64,000 nt of DNA from Mesobacillus jeotgali (GTDB lineage Bacteria > Bacillota > Bacilli > Bacillales > Cytobacillaceae), in the NCBI RefSeq assembly GCF_002874535.1, contig NZ_CP025025.1, forward strand, positions 2,217,526 to 2,281,525. The letters are read 5' to 3'. The notes under the pieces are model-generated. The model did not search any database. It was given only the letters and a program-made list of their open reading frames with translations, and was not told where the DNA came from. Position numbers and translations under genes: made by a program. Below, piece after piece: positions 31,978 through 42,494 of the stretch. Position 1 is the first letter of the stretch; each line of letters starts with the position of its first letter.

Positions 31978-33027
31978 TTATTGTTCAAACAAACGCGGCA
32001 ATTCTTCGCTGTAGTTTCCTCTCATGACCCCTTTTTCTGTAATGATCGCGGTAATTAAGTGATGTGGTGTCACATCGAAGGCTGGATTGAAAACCTTAAC
32101 GCCATCAGGTGCTGTCGATTTCCCGAAACCAGCAGTGATTTCCTCTGCTGCCCTTTCCTCTATCGGTATTTCATCACCAGTTTTTGTTTCAAGATCAATT
32201 GTCGATAGTGGCGCTGCGACATAGAAAGGGATGTTATGAGCCTTGGCGAGTAAAGCAACACCATATGTTCCGATTTTATTTGCTACGTCTCCATTGGCTG
32301 CTACACGGTCACAACCTACGATGACTGCTTGTACCTTTCCCTGTTGCATGACCATGGCTGCCATACTGTCAGTAATGAGGGTAACATCGATTCCAGCCTG
32401 CATTAATTCCCAGGCCGTCAGACGCGCTCCCTGTAGCAATGGACGGGTTTCATCAGCAAACACCTTAATCTCCATTCCTCGTTCCTTAGCCAAATAAATT
32501 GGGGCGAGCGCAGTTCCATACCTTGCTGTGGCAATACCGCCGGCGTTGCAATGAGTTAAAACGGTCATACCGTCTTCGAATAAGGTCAAAGCATTCTCGC
32601 CAATGGAGCTGCAGACATTTTCATCTTCCTGTCGGATTAAATGCGCTTCTTCTTCCAATAGCCTCTTAATTTCCTTAACCGGTTTGCTTCTTTCAGCTTT
32701 AGTACGTGTATCCATCCTTTTGAGTGCCCAGAAAAGGTTGACTGCAGTCGGCCTGGAAGTAGCCAGGTAATCAGCCTGCTTTTTGAAAAAATCATAAAAT
32801 GTTTCGAAATCAACCTCTGGAGCATCCTTGATACCAAGAACCAGCCCATAGGCAGCTGCGATGCCAATTGCTGGCGCACCCCTTACTTTAAGCTGTTTAA
32901 TCGCATCCCATACATCTTCAATATTGTTGATTTCAAGGAACTCAGTAACCTGGGGAAGTTTTGTTTGGTCTAAAATATATAGTTTTTCACCGTCATATTT
33001 TACAGATTGTAAAAATGTATCTTCCAT
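31978..33027 (-). CDS. mtnA: Methylthioribose-1-phosphate isomerase
   Basis: 349 residues of the eIF2B-alpha-like family. The enzyme converts 5-methylthioribose-1-phosphate to the ribulose form in the methionine salvage pathway. The catalytic Cys160 ([16 protein letters not shown]) and Asp240 ([10 protein letters not shown]) fall at exactly the positions known for B. subtilis MtnA. AAGGAGGAT precedes the ATG at 33027. mtnK and other salvage genes are not adjacent, and I see no SAM riboswitch upstream. Confidence 0.95.
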   Translation of the reverse strand: MEDTFLQSVKYDGEKLYILDQTKLPQVTEFLEINNIEDVWDAIKQLKVRGAPAIGIAAAYGLVLGIKDAPEVDFETFYDFFKKQADYLATSRPTAVNLFWALKRMDTRTKAERSKPVKEIKRLLEEEAHLIRQEDENVCSSIGENALTLFEDGMTVLTHCNAGGIATARYGTALAPIYLAKERGMEIKVFADETRPLLQGARLTAWELMQAGIDVTLITDSMAAMVMQQGKVQAVIVGCDRVAANGDVANKIGTYGVALLAKAHNIPFYVAAPLSTIDLETKTGDEIPIEERAAEEITAGFGKSTAPDGVKVFNPAFDVTPHHLITAIITEKGVMRGNYSEELPRLFEQ

Positions 33028-33212
33028 GGTGATCCTCCTTATGGATTTTAAGACAATTCTGAAACTACATATCATTTTATCAATTATCGGCTTAACAGCA
33101 AGTAAAAAATCCGACGATTAAAATTTTCTAAATTATCTTACAATGTGTTATTTTAAAAGCAGACAATCAGTTTGATCAGAAATGGACCAGATAAAATTAG
33201 GGGGCCAGATAT

Positions 33213-34262
33213 ATGAAAATTCTAGTAATTGGCGGCAGCCGGTTTCTTGGCAGGGCATTTGTAGAGGAAGCGCAAAAAAAGGGCCATGAAATCACAGTAT
33301 TTAATCGAGGAAACAATAATGAAGTACTGCAAAATGTTGAGGTCTTGATTGGCGATAGGAATGGAAATCTAGAGAAGCTAAAAGAACGCAAGTGGGATGC
33401 CGTTCTGGATACTTCAGGCCTAATCCCTAGTTCTGTTCGAAAAATAACATCTATTCTAAAGGATCAAACAGATTTCTATGCTTTTGTCTCAAGTATCTCG
33501 GTTTACAAAGACTGGATTCCAAAAGGAATCACAGAGGATTATCCAGTTCAAACAATGCCGGTAGAAGAAGCGGATGAACTCACAAAGGACCCGAATGGCG
33601 AATTATTACAATACTACGGACAATTTAAAGCACTGTCAGAACAGGAAGCTGAACGAAATATGCCGGGTAGAGTGTTAAACATCCGGGCTGGACAGCTAGT
33701 TGGAGAACATGACTATACTGACAGGCTGCCGTATTGGGTACATCGTATTTCACAGGGCGGTCAGGTGCTGGCTCCTGGAAATCCAAACACTTCGTACGTT
33801 CAATTAATTGATGTCAAAGACTTGTCTATATGGATTTTAAAAATGATGGAAGACAAAAATACCGGCACTTACAACGTGACTGGTAAATCCATGGCCTTAC
33901 TGGATCTATTCACTAAAATTAGAGAAACCACTGGCAGTGATGCGAAATTTAATTGGGGAGAAGAAAAATTCCTGCTAGAAAACAATATTGCCCCATGGAC
34001 AGAAATGCCACTTTGGATCCCAAACATCACACCGTTAGGACCCGATCATCAGGAACCATGGAAAGGAGCTTTCCATATTAATATAGACAAGGCCATTCAA
34101 TCAGGTCTTGACTTTCGACCAATTGAAGAAACAATACGGGAGGTTCACGGATGGATACAAACATTGGATGAAGCCAATTACCCTTGGAAAGCAGGAATAG
34201 CCCGAGACCGTGAAAAGGTACTGCTTGAAGCTTTAGCAAACCATGAGTTGAAAAACATTTAA
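33213..34262 (+). CDS. NAD-dependent epimerase/dehydratase family protein
   Basis: 349 residues with the Rossmann fingerprint VIGGSRFLGRAFVEEA (about 5-20). It belongs to the extended SDR superfamily; the catalytic YxxxK could be YYGQFK (about 139-144). Proteins of this kind act on nucleotide sugars, but specificity cannot be read from the sequence. GGGGGCCAGAT lies before the ATG. Single gene with its own terminator. Confidence 0.72.
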   Translation: MKILVIGGSRFLGRAFVEEAQKKGHEITVFNRGNNNEVLQNVEVLIGDRNGNLEKLKERKWDAVLDTSGLIPSSVRKITSILKDQTDFYAFVSSISVYKDWIPKGITEDYPVQTMPVEEADELTKDPNGELLQYYGQFKALSEQEAERNMPGRVLNIRAGQLVGEHDYTDRLPYWVHRISQGGQVLAPGNPNTSYVQLIDVKDLSIWILKMMEDKNTGTYNVTGKSMALLDLFTKIRETTGSDAKFNWGEEKFLLENNIAPWTEMPLWIPNITPLGPDHQEPWKGAFHINIDKAIQSGLDFRPIEETIREVHGWIQTLDEANYPWKAGIARDREKVLLEALANHELKNI

Positions 34263-34287
34263 AAACAGCGCTGTCAGCGCTGTTTTT
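34261..34287. terminator. Bidirectional terminator
   Basis: AAAAACAGCGCT-gtc-AGCGCTGTTTTT, 12-bp perfect stem between convergent genes. Confidence 0.85.
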
Positions 34288-34822
34288 ACTGTTTTCCCGT
34301 AAAATAGTAAGGCGGAACTCTCAACCAGCCCTTTTCCTGCATAAGCGTTTTAAGTGTCAAAGAAAAGGTGATTTTCATCATATGGTATTTTGCAAATAAG
34401 TAACCAACATCCGATCGGACAGATTCAGTAATCCCCCTTGTTGCTGACGTGATTCCTACTACGAGATTGTATGCGATTAAATTGGCGATTTCCTCATCAT
34501 TCATCCTTGCCCCTTCAGGAAGTGCCTTGAATTCACCGACAACTTTTTCGGCTCCTACATCAGGGAGCGGAATTCCTTCATCCTTGAAAAACTGGGTCAA
34601 TTCCTTGATCATTGGTCTGTGTACATTTTCAATGATATCCACGATCTTTTCTTTAAGTTCTGGGTCCTGGGCTAAATTGTATGCGTGTTGATCGTATCTG
34701 AGGGTTTGTTCAGTCCCATGGAGATAAAACCATAGATTCATTACTTCTCCGACATGCAAGGGCTTTTTGTCCCCATCCATAAAAGGAACGAAAGCATCCT
34801 TCATCACTTCAAAAAGATTCAA
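34286..34822 (-). CDS. DUF3231-like protein
   Basis: About 178 residues, mostly helical, with HVGEVMNLWFYLHGTEQTLRY near the start and SVRSDVGYLFAKYHMMKI near the end, resembling one half of the duplicated DUF3231 proteins of Bacillaceae (often spore- or stress-linked, function unknown). The start is placed at TTG 34822 with GGAAGGTG 7 bases upstream; a TTG at 34846 would include that site in the coding region. Confidence 0.55.
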   Translation of the reverse strand: MNLFEVMKDAFVPFMDGDKKPLHVGEVMNLWFYLHGTEQTLRYDQHAYNLAQDPELKEKIVDIIENVHRPMIKELTQFFKDEGIPLPDVGAEKVVGEFKALPEGARMNDEEIANLIAYNLVVGITSATRGITESVRSDVGYLFAKYHMMKITFSLTLKTLMQEKGWLRVPPYYFTGKQ

Positions 34823-34883
34823 AGCAGGACACCTTCCTTTCTGCAACAGAATTTGGGGTTATTATTTGATTAATAAAGCTTTT

Positions 34884-35774
34884 CTATTCATAAAAATTAT
34901 CGGATAAACCGAGACTTTGCTTGACCAAATGAATAAAATTCCTTGCCGGTCTGGATAGGTGATGCTGCTTTAACCAGATTAACCCAACAGATGATTTTAG
35001 TTCAGCATCTGTAATATCACTGGTGAAAAGATTTGAGTGTCCGTATGATTGAAAAACAGATTCAGGAACTATGGTTGAACCAATCCCAGAGGAAACCATT
35101 TGCATCAGCACATTCATATCTGAGCATTCACATATGACCTGAAGCGGAACCTGGGCTTTTGTAAAAGCGTCATGGATGATATTGTAGCTCCCAAGTCCCT
35201 CTGTGGAAGGTAGAATTAACGGATAATTGCTTATTTCATCTATTGATATCTCGTCTTTTCCATTTTCCCTGCAAACGAAAACAAATGATTCATTATATAA
35301 ATGAAGATAGTTAAGGTCCTGATTAGCCAATGGCAGCCTAACCAGCCCCAGTTCAATTGTTCGATTTTTTACGAGCTCAGCCAAATAGGCTGAATCATTT
35401 TGTACAATCCGCAAATAGACAAGCGGAAAGGATGTGTGAAATGCTTCCAGCCATTCGGGAAATTCCGGCACCGACAGAGTGTTGATCCCTACTGATAGGT
35501 TTCCCATCCTCCCTTCATCCGTCTCTTGAAGTTCATTTTTCACTTCCTCAAATGCATGGACAATGTTTAATGCATGTCTGTATAACAGCTCACCCTTATC
35601 AGTCAATTCAAGCTTTTTCCCATGCCGCTCAACAAGCATTACGCCTAATTCTTCCTCCATTTGTTTTAATTGAAGGCTTAAAGGTGGTTGTGACATATGA
35701 AGTCTATGGGCTGCTGCTGTTATATTCCGTTCCTCTGCTATAGCGATGAAATACCTCATTTGTCTGATATCCAT
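34884..35774 (-). CDS. LysR-family transcriptional regulator
   Basis: 296 residues: N-terminal winged helix (about 1-60, MRYFIAIAEERNITAAAHRLHMSQPPLS) and a C-terminal periplasmic-binding-like effector domain. It is divergent from an AzgA-type permease with about 135 bp between them, the usual arrangement for a LysR regulator and its target, so it may control that permease in response to a purine-related effector. Confidence 0.85.
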   Translation of the reverse strand: MDIRQMRYFIAIAEERNITAAAHRLHMSQPPLSLQLKQMEEELGVMLVERHGKKLELTDKGELLYRHALNIVHAFEEVKNELQETDEGRMGNLSVGINTLSVPEFPEWLEAFHTSFPLVYLRIVQNDSAYLAELVKNRTIELGLVRLPLANQDLNYLHLYNESFVFVCRENGKDEISIDEISNYPLILPSTEGLGSYNIIHDAFTKAQVPLQVICECSDMNVLMQMVSSGIGSTIVPESVFQSYGHSNLFTSDITDAELKSSVGLIWLKQHHLSRPARNFIHLVKQSLGLSDNFYE

Positions 35775-35810
35775 TAAAATCCCCTTCTATTTAAAAAAGA
35801 TATGGTTTTG

Positions 35811-35832
35811 ATATAAATTATATATTTTATAT
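35811..35832. promoter_or_regulatory. Possible LysR operator in the divergent promoter region
   Basis: ATATAAA and TTTATAT, separated by 8 bases, form a dyad of T-N11-A character between the LysR gene and the permease. The sequence is very A+T-rich, so chance is a real alternative. Confidence 0.35.
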
Positions 35833-35910
35833 ATACATAAAGTCTATGGTACGATATTTTCATTCGTTTCAAAACGGAAAAATTTATCTATATAAGAGAG
35901 AGGAGAAAAA

Positions 35911-37197
35911 ATGGATAAATTATTCGATTTAAAAGGACATGGTACAACGTTCGGAAGAGAGCTATCTGCAGGTCTTATCTCTTATATAACAGTTGTATAC
36001 ATCATCATTGTCAACGCAACAATTTTAGCAGCAGCAGGCATCCCGCTTGAAGCAGGAATCATCGCTACGATTCTCACAGTGTTTGCAGGCTGTTTACTAA
36101 TGGGATTCTGGAGTAACACTCCGATTCTAGTGATTCCGGGCATGGGGTTAAACGCGATGTTTACATATACAATCGTGCAGTCCGGCGGTTTCACATGGCA
36201 AGAAGCTCTTGCAATGGTTTTTGTATCGGGAATCCTGTTCATGGTTATAGCCTTCACTCCGCTGGCAAAAACAATCATCGCATCCATTCCTGACTCATTG
36301 AAAGAAGCAATTACAGTCGGTATAGGAATACTATTGATTTTAATTGGTTTCGATAATAGCGGAATTATTACAAGCTCAGAGCATACCCTGTTAGAAATTG
36401 GAGATCTAAGCAGCTCAACAGCACTTATCACATTGATTGGCCTAATCGTCACAGTTGTATTATTTATTAAAAACATTCCAGGCAATCTATTGTTGAGCAT
36501 AGTGTTTACGTCTGTACTTTCCCTTCTATTCGGTGACTTCGGAAGTGGCGGAGTTTCGTGGAGCATGCCGGCAATTGGTGAGTACACATCTGTTTTTGGA
36601 CAGCTGTCATTCGCCCAGGCAGGTAATTTTGTTTTCTGGCTTACAGCATTTTCTCTTGCAATGGTCGTCACTTTTGAAAACATCGGTCTGATCCATGGCC
36701 ATACAAAAATGCTTAACCAGACGCAAAAAAGTAAGAAGGCACTTCAAGCTAATTCTATTTCGGTTGCCACTGCAGGTATATTCGGCACGAGCCCCACAGT
36801 ATCATCTGTTGAAAGTGCTGCAGGGATAGCTGCTGGCGGCAGAACAGGTTTAACGAGTATTACTACAGGTATCCTGTTCCTGGCTTCGATCGTACTAATT
36901 CCTGTCATAAAAGTAGTACCTGAAAGTGCGGTATCACCGGTATTAATATTAATTGGAATATTGATGCTTCAAAATATAACGAACATCAAGCTTGATGATT
37001 TAATGGAAAGCTTTCCAGCACTTCTGATCATTGTATTGATACCTTTAACCTACAGTATTGCAGATGGTATGGCCATTGGTTTTATCCTATACCCGCTCTT
37101 AAAGCTGCTGATGGGAAAAGGTCGGGAAATCCAGCCGGCACTTTATATGATTGCCTTGCTATTCCTTGGTAATTTCGTGCTTCAGTATGCTCTTTAA
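35911..37197 (+). CDS. NCS2/AzgA-family purine permease
   Basis: 428 residues with 12-14 membrane helices. The early GRELSAGLISYITVVYIIIVNA and IPGMGLNAMFTY and the later GTSPTVSSVESAAGIAAGGRTG are the conserved parts of AzgA-type hypoxanthine/guanine transporters such as PbuG and PbuO. GAGAGAGGAG precedes the ATG. No purine riboswitch is visible upstream, so regulation is probably through the divergent LysR protein. Confidence 0.88.
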   Translation: MDKLFDLKGHGTTFGRELSAGLISYITVVYIIIVNATILAAAGIPLEAGIIATILTVFAGCLLMGFWSNTPILVIPGMGLNAMFTYTIVQSGGFTWQEALAMVFVSGILFMVIAFTPLAKTIIASIPDSLKEAITVGIGILLILIGFDNSGIITSSEHTLLEIGDLSSSTALITLIGLIVTVVLFIKNIPGNLLLSIVFTSVLSLLFGDFGSGGVSWSMPAIGEYTSVFGQLSFAQAGNFVFWLTAFSLAMVVTFENIGLIHGHTKMLNQTQKSKKALQANSISVATAGIFGTSPTVSSVESAAGIAAGGRTGLTSITTGILFLASIVLIPVIKVVPESAVSPVLILIGILMLQNITNIKLDDLMESFPALLIIVLIPLTYSIADGMAIGFILYPLLKLLMGKGREIQPALYMIALLFLGNFVLQYAL

Positions 37198-37202
37198 TTA
37201 CA

Positions 37203-37233
37203 AAAAAACAGCCTTGGATTCCAAGGCTGTTTT
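37203..37233. terminator. Bidirectional terminator
   Basis: AAACAGCCTTGG-att-CCAAGGCTGTTT between convergent genes, with flanking A and T runs. Confidence 0.85.
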
Positions 37234-37780
37234 AATTTGCTTTTTTGAGAATATACGAAGATGGGTTTGTATGAACGTTTGGTATGAACTTTGAAGCTTC
37301 CTGCAACAAATGGATTTGAGCAGCCTGTGCCTGATCTACTGTCCCCATGCCATACATCTTCAAGGACTTCTCAAGTACAAGCATCGATTCATGACCGTTT
37401 ACATAGTAAAGACTTTCACCTGTACGAGGGTAATAGGATTCAAGAGGCTTTATATTGGATATGACATGATACTGTGCTTCCCCGTTTTGAGAGTACCCTG
37501 CCACCACTGCTTCAAAGGGCTGTCCATCCACCATGAGCATAGGATTATTGATTGATGACTGGATCGATTCAGCCAGTTCTTTCAGACTGAATCCTTGATT
37601 AACGAGAGTTTCAGCAGCGCTTGCGGCCATCATGGCATATTCCTCATTACCAGAGAAAGCAATGAAGGCTGTATTTGGTATTAATTCTTTAAACCTGATA
37701 TCATCGATTATCTGATGAGTCCCCAAATCAGTAACTAATGAAATAAAATCCTCTCTTGCAACTATCGATACTAGGCCCAT
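37232..37780 (-). CDS. Conserved-looking hypothetical protein
   Basis: 182 residues, soluble, beginning MGLVSIVAREDFISLVTDL. CATAAGGAG lies 9 bases before the ATG at 37780. The alternation of short strands and helices near the start and FIAFSGNEEYAMMAA vaguely recall the N-terminal nucleophile hydrolase fold, but no catalytic residue can be assigned. Not recognised. Confidence 0.6.
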   Translation of the reverse strand: MGLVSIVAREDFISLVTDLGTHQIIDDIRFKELIPNTAFIAFSGNEEYAMMAASAAETLVNQGFSLKELAESIQSSINNPMLMVDGQPFEAVVAGYSQNGEAQYHVISNIKPLESYYPRTGESLYYVNGHESMLVLEKSLKMYGMGTVDQAQAAQIHLLQEASKFIPNVHTNPSSYILKKAN

Positions 37781-38014
37781 AGAAAACACTCCTTATGTTC
37801 CATCTATCTTAAACATACCTTTTTGCCAGCAAATATCAATAGGAGAAGTTGTCGATTCAATAGAAGTTTTCGCGGATTTTGTAAAATAAGCCAAAAGAAG
37901 CAGTTCCAACTGTGAAATAGTTGAGAAAACTGTATTTAATAGACGTTTGACAGTCATATCCACTAAACAATAACATAACCTGGCGATTCCAGCTTTCCAT
38001 ATCAAACTGGATTT

Positions 38015-38586
38015 CTGACAGGTTCAGGCCCTTCAGTTGAAAAGCTGTCATGATTATCCCATTATCTTGACAGGTTAAGGCTCTTCAGGCGAAAAGCTGT
38101 CATGATTATCCCATTATTTTGACAGGTTCAGGCTCTTCAGGCGAAAAGCTGTCATGATTATCCCATTATTTTGACAGGTTCAGGCCCTTCAGTTGAAAAG
38201 CTGTCATGATTATCCCATTATCTTGACAGGTTCAGGCTCTTCAGGCGAAAAGCTGTCATGATTATCCCATTATTTTGACAGGTTCAGTCTCTTCAGGCGA
38301 AAAGCTGTCATGATTATCCCATTATCTTGACAGGTTCAGGCTCTTCAGGAGAAATGCTGTCATGATTATCCCATTATATTGACAGGTTTAGGTCCTTCAG
38401 GCGAAAAGCTGTCATGATTATCCCATTATTTTGACAGGTTCAGGCTCTCCAGGCAAAAAGCTGTCATGATTATCCCATTATCTCGACAGGTTCAGGCTCT
38501 TCAGGCAACAAGTTGTCAAGATAAACTAAATATCTTGACAGGTTAAGCCTCAACAGGCGATGAGTTGTCAAGATCGCCACGTTATT
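38015..38586. repeat. Tandem array, 11 x 52 bp with internal hairpins
   Basis: Units start at 38015 and every 52 bases to 38535. A unit reads TTGACAGGTTCAGGCTCTTC, AGGCGAAAAGCTGTCATGAT, TATCCCATTATT. Within each unit TGACAG and CTGTCA form an inverted repeat around a 22-24-nt loop; the last unit has ATCTTGACA/TGTCAAGAT instead. Units differ at a few positions, mainly at the edges of the array. There are no unique spacers, so it is not a CRISPR array. No frame runs through it. The rest of the 37781-38631 gap has no feature I can support. Confidence 0.92.
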
Positions 38587-38631
38587 CTAACTAACTAATA
38601 CGAATTAAAGGAGACACTACTATACACAAAA

Positions 38632-38663
38632 AACCCCCTGGTCCGCATAACGGCCAGGGGGTT
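38632..38663 (-). terminator. Terminator of citB
   Basis: AACCCCCTGG and CCAGGGGGTT form a 10-bp stem; on the minus strand TTTTTTG follows. Confidence 0.85.
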
Positions 38664-38675
38664 CAATTAGATTAT

Positions 38676-41384
38676 TTACGCTTTTAATTTATCACGAAGA
38701 ACCATTTGCAGGATTCCGCCGTGACGGTAGTAGTCGATTTCTACTTCTGAGTCGAAACGTACAAGAGCTTCGAAAGTCTTCGTGTTGCCGTCTTCATCAG
38801 TAGCTGTCACAGTGATGATGTCGCGTGGGCGTACTTTTTCATCGATCTGGACATTGAATGATTCTCTTCCCGTCAGGCCAAGAGTTTCTGCGTTTTCACC
38901 AGCTTTGAATTGAAGTGGCAGAACGCCCATCAATACAAGGTTTGAACGGTGGATACGCTCGAAGCTTTCAGCGATAACAGTCTTGATTCCTAATAGGTTC
39001 GTACCCTTCGCAGCCCAGTCACGGGAAGATCCCATACCGTAATCTTTGCCTGCGATAACCATCAGGCCAGTGCCCTGCTCTTTGTACTTCATGCAAGCAT
39101 CAAAGATGGACATAACTTCGCCTGTTGGCCAGTAAGTTGTGAAGCCGCCTTCTGTGCCAGGAGCGATTTGGTTTTTGATACGGATGTTTGCGAATGTTCC
39201 GCGCATCATGACTTCATGGTTACCACGGCGTGAACCGTATGAGTTGAAGTCGCGAGGTTCTACACCCTTTTCACGCAGGTATTTTCCAGCTGGTGTATCT
39301 TTGCCGATCGCACCTGCAGGAGAAATATGGTCAGTTGTTACAGAGTCACCGAACTTGCCGACTACACGAAGGCTGTTCAATGGAGCCACTTCTCCAGCTT
39401 CTGGAGTCAAACCTTCGAAGAATGGAGGGTTTGCGATATAAGTTGAATCCTCATCGAACGTGTAAAGCGGATCGCTGTTTGTTTGGATCTCGTTCCACTT
39501 CTCATTGTCAGTGAATACAGTTTCGTACTCTCTGCGGAACAATTCTGGAGTTACTACTCGGTGAACAACTTCGTTCACTTCTGCAGTTGATGGCCAGATA
39601 TCCTTGAAGAATACATCTTTTCCGTCTTTGTCTTTTCCGATTGGATCGTTCTGCAGATCGATATCCACAGTTCCTGCAAGTGCATAAGCAACAACCAACG
39701 GCGGTGAAGCCAGGTAGTTTGCTTTTACAAGCGGGTGAATACGTCCTTCAAAGTTACGGTTACCGGAAAGAACAGAAGTAACAAGAAGGTCGCTTTCAGC
39801 AACAGACTTTTCGATTTCAGGCTTTAATGGACCTGAGTTACCGATACATGTTGTACATCCGTAACCAACAAGGTTGAATCCAAGAGTTTCAAGGTAAGGA
39901 AGCAATTCTGAATCACGAAGGTATCCAGTAACAACCTTTGATCCTGGTGCCAATGAAGTCTTGACGAACTTAGGAACTTCCATTCCAAGCTCAACAGCCT
40001 TCTTGGCAACAAGGCCTGCACCTACTAGTACGTATGGGTTTGATGTATTTGTACAGCTAGTGATCGCCGCAATGGCAATTGCACCAGTCTTCATTGTTGT
40101 TTTATCGCCATTAGCAAACTCAACAACAGCTTCTTTTTCGATTTCTTTCTTATCTAAGCCGAATCCCTGGTTTCCTGCAGGAGAAGTCAATGCTTCCTTG
40201 AAGGATTTCTGCATAGCAGAAAGTGGAATCAAATCTTGTGGACGCTTTGGACCGGATAGGTTAGCTTCGATTTCTGAAAGGTTGATTTCTACTACATCAG
40301 TATAGACTGGCTCTAATGCAGGATCGAAAAATAGTCCGTTCTCCTTGCAGTATGCCTCAACCACGTTAATGTGATCTTCGGAACGTCCAGTTAAACGCAT
40401 GTAATCCAATGCTTCTCCGTCTACTGGGAAGAATCCGCAAGTAGCGCCGTATTCAGGTGCCATGTTGGCAACAGTCGCACGGTCAGCAAGTGGAAGTGTA
40501 ACCACGCCAGGTCCGAAGAACTCGACGAATTTACCAACAACGCCTTTGCTGCGAAGAACCTGTGTCACTTTAAGTGCAAGGTCAGTTGCAGTGGCGCCAT
40601 TCGGCATATCTCCTACTAATTTAACACCTACTACTTCTGGTACTGGGAAGTATGAAGGCTGGCCAAGCATTCCAGCTTCTGCTTCGATACCGCCTACGCC
40701 CCATCCAAGAACACCAATACCGTTGATCATTGTAGTATGTGAGTCAGTACCTACCAATGAATCTGGGAAAGTTTCAAATTCGCCATCTGCATTTTCTACA
40801 GCGTGGACAACGTTTGCAAGATACTCAAGGTTAACCTGGTGCACGATACCTGTTGCTGGTGGAACAGCACGGTAGTTATCGAATGCTTTTTGTGCCCAGC
40901 TTAAGAACTGGTAACGTTCAGCATTACGTTCGAATTCAAGCTCCATATTTACATTAAGTGCATCTGGAGTACCGTATTTATCAACCTGTACAGAGTGGTC
41001 GATTACTAGATCAACCGGCTTTTCTGGATTGATTTTGTCTGGGTCTCCACCCATGTCGGCCATTGCTTTTCTTAGTGATGCAAGGTCAACGACTGCAGGT
41101 ACACCAGTGAAGTCCTGAAGAATAACACGTGAAGGCTTGAAAGGCACATCCACTTCTTTCACTTCGCTAGTTCCCCATTTTGCTAGATTTTCAACGTGCT
41201 CTTTTGTGATTACAAAGCCATCATGCTGGCGAAGTACGGATTCAAGCAAAACCTTCACTGAGTAAGGCAGTTTTGATACATTGCCGATTCCAGCCTTTTC
41301 TAATGCTGCCAGGCTATAGTAATGATAGCGTTTCCCGTCAATTTCAAATGAACTGCGGGCGTTAAAAACATCTTGGTTTGACAT
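38676..41384 (-). CDS. citB: Aconitate hydratase (aconitase A)
   Basis: 902 residues, close to the 909 of B. subtilis CitB. It interconverts citrate and isocitrate in the TCA cycle with a [4Fe-4S] cluster; the cluster cysteines are visible in [10 protein letters not shown] and in [13 protein letters not shown]. The C-terminal swivel domain has [15 protein letters not shown] and [11 protein letters not shown]. In Bacillus the apo-enzyme also binds iron-responsive RNA elements. GAAGGGGGTAAAC precedes the ATG. A CcpC-type operator lies upstream. Confidence 0.97.
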   Translation of the reverse strand: MSNQDVFNARSSFEIDGKRYHYYSLAALEKAGIGNVSKLPYSVKVLLESVLRQHDGFVITKEHVENLAKWGTSEVKEVDVPFKPSRVILQDFTGVPAVVDLASLRKAMADMGGDPDKINPEKPVDLVIDHSVQVDKYGTPDALNVNMELEFERNAERYQFLSWAQKAFDNYRAVPPATGIVHQVNLEYLANVVHAVENADGEFETFPDSLVGTDSHTTMINGIGVLGWGVGGIEAEAGMLGQPSYFPVPEVVGVKLVGDMPNGATATDLALKVTQVLRSKGVVGKFVEFFGPGVVTLPLADRATVANMAPEYGATCGFFPVDGEALDYMRLTGRSEDHINVVEAYCKENGLFFDPALEPVYTDVVEINLSEIEANLSGPKRPQDLIPLSAMQKSFKEALTSPAGNQGFGLDKKEIEKEAVVEFANGDKTTMKTGAIAIAAITSCTNTSNPYVLVGAGLVAKKAVELGMEVPKFVKTSLAPGSKVVTGYLRDSELLPYLETLGFNLVGYGCTTCIGNSGPLKPEIEKSVAESDLLVTSVLSGNRNFEGRIHPLVKANYLASPPLVVAYALAGTVDIDLQNDPIGKDKDGKDVFFKDIWPSTAEVNEVVHRVVTPELFRREYETVFTDNEKWNEIQTNSDPLYTFDEDSTYIANPPFFEGLTPEAGEVAPLNSLRVVGKFGDSVTTDHISPAGAIGKDTPAGKYLREKGVEPRDFNSYGSRRGNHEVMMRGTFANIRIKNQIAPGTEGGFTTYWPTGEVMSIFDACMKYKEQGTGLMVIAGKDYGMGSSRDWAAKGTNLLGIKTVIAESFERIHRSNLVLMGVLPLQFKAGENAETLGLTGRESFNVQIDEKVRPRDIITVTATDEDGNTKTFEALVRFDSEVEIDYYRHGGILQMVLRDKLKA

Positions 41385-41536
41385 ATGTTTACCCCCTTCT
41401 TCTACGTAAACATCATAAACTAATTATAGGTAATTGTCGAAAAGTTTGAATCTTTTATCCCATCCTAACTTTTCTCACAATTCCATATTAATATAACCTT
41501 ATATATAAGTAAATAACAAGAAAGTTATTGTGCTTG

Positions 41537-41551
41537 ATAAGTTTTTCTTAT
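41537..41551. promoter_or_regulatory. CcpC-type operator upstream of citB
   Basis: ATAAGTTTTTCTTAT fits the ATAA-N7-TTAT box bound by CcpC, the citrate-responsive repressor of citZ and citB in B. subtilis. It lies about 150 bases upstream of the start; the 41385-41716 interval otherwise contains only promoter-like A+T-rich DNA. Confidence 0.55.
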
Positions 41552-41716
41552 TATAAAAATCATATACATGATTAAAACTACCTTAATGAGATTTTATCAA
41601 TAAAAAAACCTCTCCACTTTCTATGGCAATTTGAAGAAAAACTATTTCGCAAAAATGAAAAAGCTGGATTGTGGAGAACATTACGGGAAAAAATATGGCA
41701 GATGGAGGTGAATTCT

Positions 41717-41866
41717 GTGGTAAAAAGAAAAGCAAATCATGTCATTCCTGGAGCGAATGCTGCCAAAGCTCAAGGCAATGGTGCAGGCTATAATGAGGAA
41801 ATGGCAAATGAACCATTAACTGAAATGGAAAAGCAAAACAATAAAAAACGGAAAAAGAATCAGTAA
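41717..41866 (+). CDS. sspO: Small acid-soluble spore protein O
   Basis: 49 residues starting with GTG ([20 protein letters not shown]) and ending NNKKRKKNQ, the SspO/CotK pattern. ATGGAGGTG lies just before the GTG, which decides this start over an in-frame ATG at 41669. It is divergent from citB, as in B. subtilis. Confidence 0.92.
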   Translation: MVKRKANHVIPGANAAKAQGNGAGYNEEMANEPLTEMEKQNNKKRKKNQ

Positions 41867-41872
41867 GAAATC

Positions 41873-41900
41873 AAAAGCGGAAGGCCTCCCTTCCGCTTTT
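41873..41900. terminator. Bidirectional terminator after sspO
   Basis: AAAAGCGGAAGG-cctc-CCTTCCGCTTTT, 12-bp perfect stem between convergent genes. Confidence 0.85.
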
Positions 41901-41904
41901 CCTG

Positions 41905-42162
41905 TTATTCCATATTTACCTCAGTTACAATGCTGCGCAAATCCTGCTGGAACCTTTCAAGCTGCGCCCGTTGATGTTCAGATGCGTTTTCCAGGGCATT
42001 TTCTATTTGCTGGAATGCTTCATTCACTTCATTTTTAAGGTGCTTTAGCTGATGACCATAGCTTGCGCTGTCACGTACGATTTCCGAGTATAATCCTTGT
42101 GCGTCTTCGAATCCTTGCTGTGCTGCCTGAAAGGCTTGCTGTTTATCTTTATGATAAGGCAT
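41905..42162 (-). CDS. Small coiled-coil protein, unknown
   Basis: 85 residues, Gln/Glu-rich and helical throughout (FQAAQQGFEDAQGLYSEIV, then a heptad-like stretch to the end). AGGAGGAAATCAC precedes the ATG. It lies between sspO and sspP on the opposite strand. Family not recognised with certainty. Confidence 0.65.
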   Translation of the reverse strand: MPYHKDKQQAFQAAQQGFEDAQGLYSEIVRDSASYGHQLKHLKNEVNEAFQQIENALENASEHQRAQLERFQQDLRSIVTEVNME

Positions 42163-42276
42163 ATGTGATTTCCTCCTGGTGTATTAAATCTATATCGTTA
42201 AATTGCTCAGTTATAAGTAATTTATTCAGTATAAATTCGGCAGAAAATCTAATCCTAAAGTCAGGAGGGATGAGCA

Positions 42277-42420
42277 ATGAACAAAAATGATTCTAAAGAT
42301 ATGCGCAAGAATGCTCCGAAGGGCGATCAAGACAGCCAGCCTGCTCCATTAAGCGGATCGAAGAAAGTGAAGAACCGTAACCATTCTCGCCAAAAACATA
42401 ACTCAAACCACGATATGTAA
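42277..42420 (+). CDS. sspP: Small acid-soluble spore protein P
   Basis: 47 residues: [18 protein letters not shown], then [19 protein letters not shown] and a short tail, which is the SspP (CotL) pattern. TCAGGAGGGATG lies 5 bases before the ATG. In B. subtilis sspP and sspO are cotranscribed; here a small minus-strand gene separates them. Confidence 0.93.
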   Translation: MNKNDSKDMRKNAPKGDQDSQPAPLSGSKKVKNRNHSRQKHNSNHDM

Positions 42421-42454
42421 ATAAGTACAAGGCGCATTGACGCGGGATAACCGC

Positions 42455-42494
42455 AAAAAAAGTAAGGGCAGCCAGATAAGGCAGCCCTTACTTT
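42455..42494 (-). terminator. Terminator of selA
   Basis: AGTAAGGGC and GCCCTTACT enclose a loop with further pairing; on the minus strand TTTTTTT follows. Confidence 0.8.

Noticed and set aside
33028..33212. SAM riboswitch upstream of mtnA
   Set aside because: No S-box core motifs or long terminator/antiterminator structure are visible.
35775..35910. Purine riboswitch before the AzgA-type permease
   Set aside because: The interval is too A+T-rich and lacks the three-helix junction sequences; a divergent LysR gene explains regulation better.
38015..38586. Regular repeat array that might be a CRISPR locus
   Set aside because: The 52-bp period is filled entirely by conserved sequence; there are no unique spacers and no cas genes nearby.
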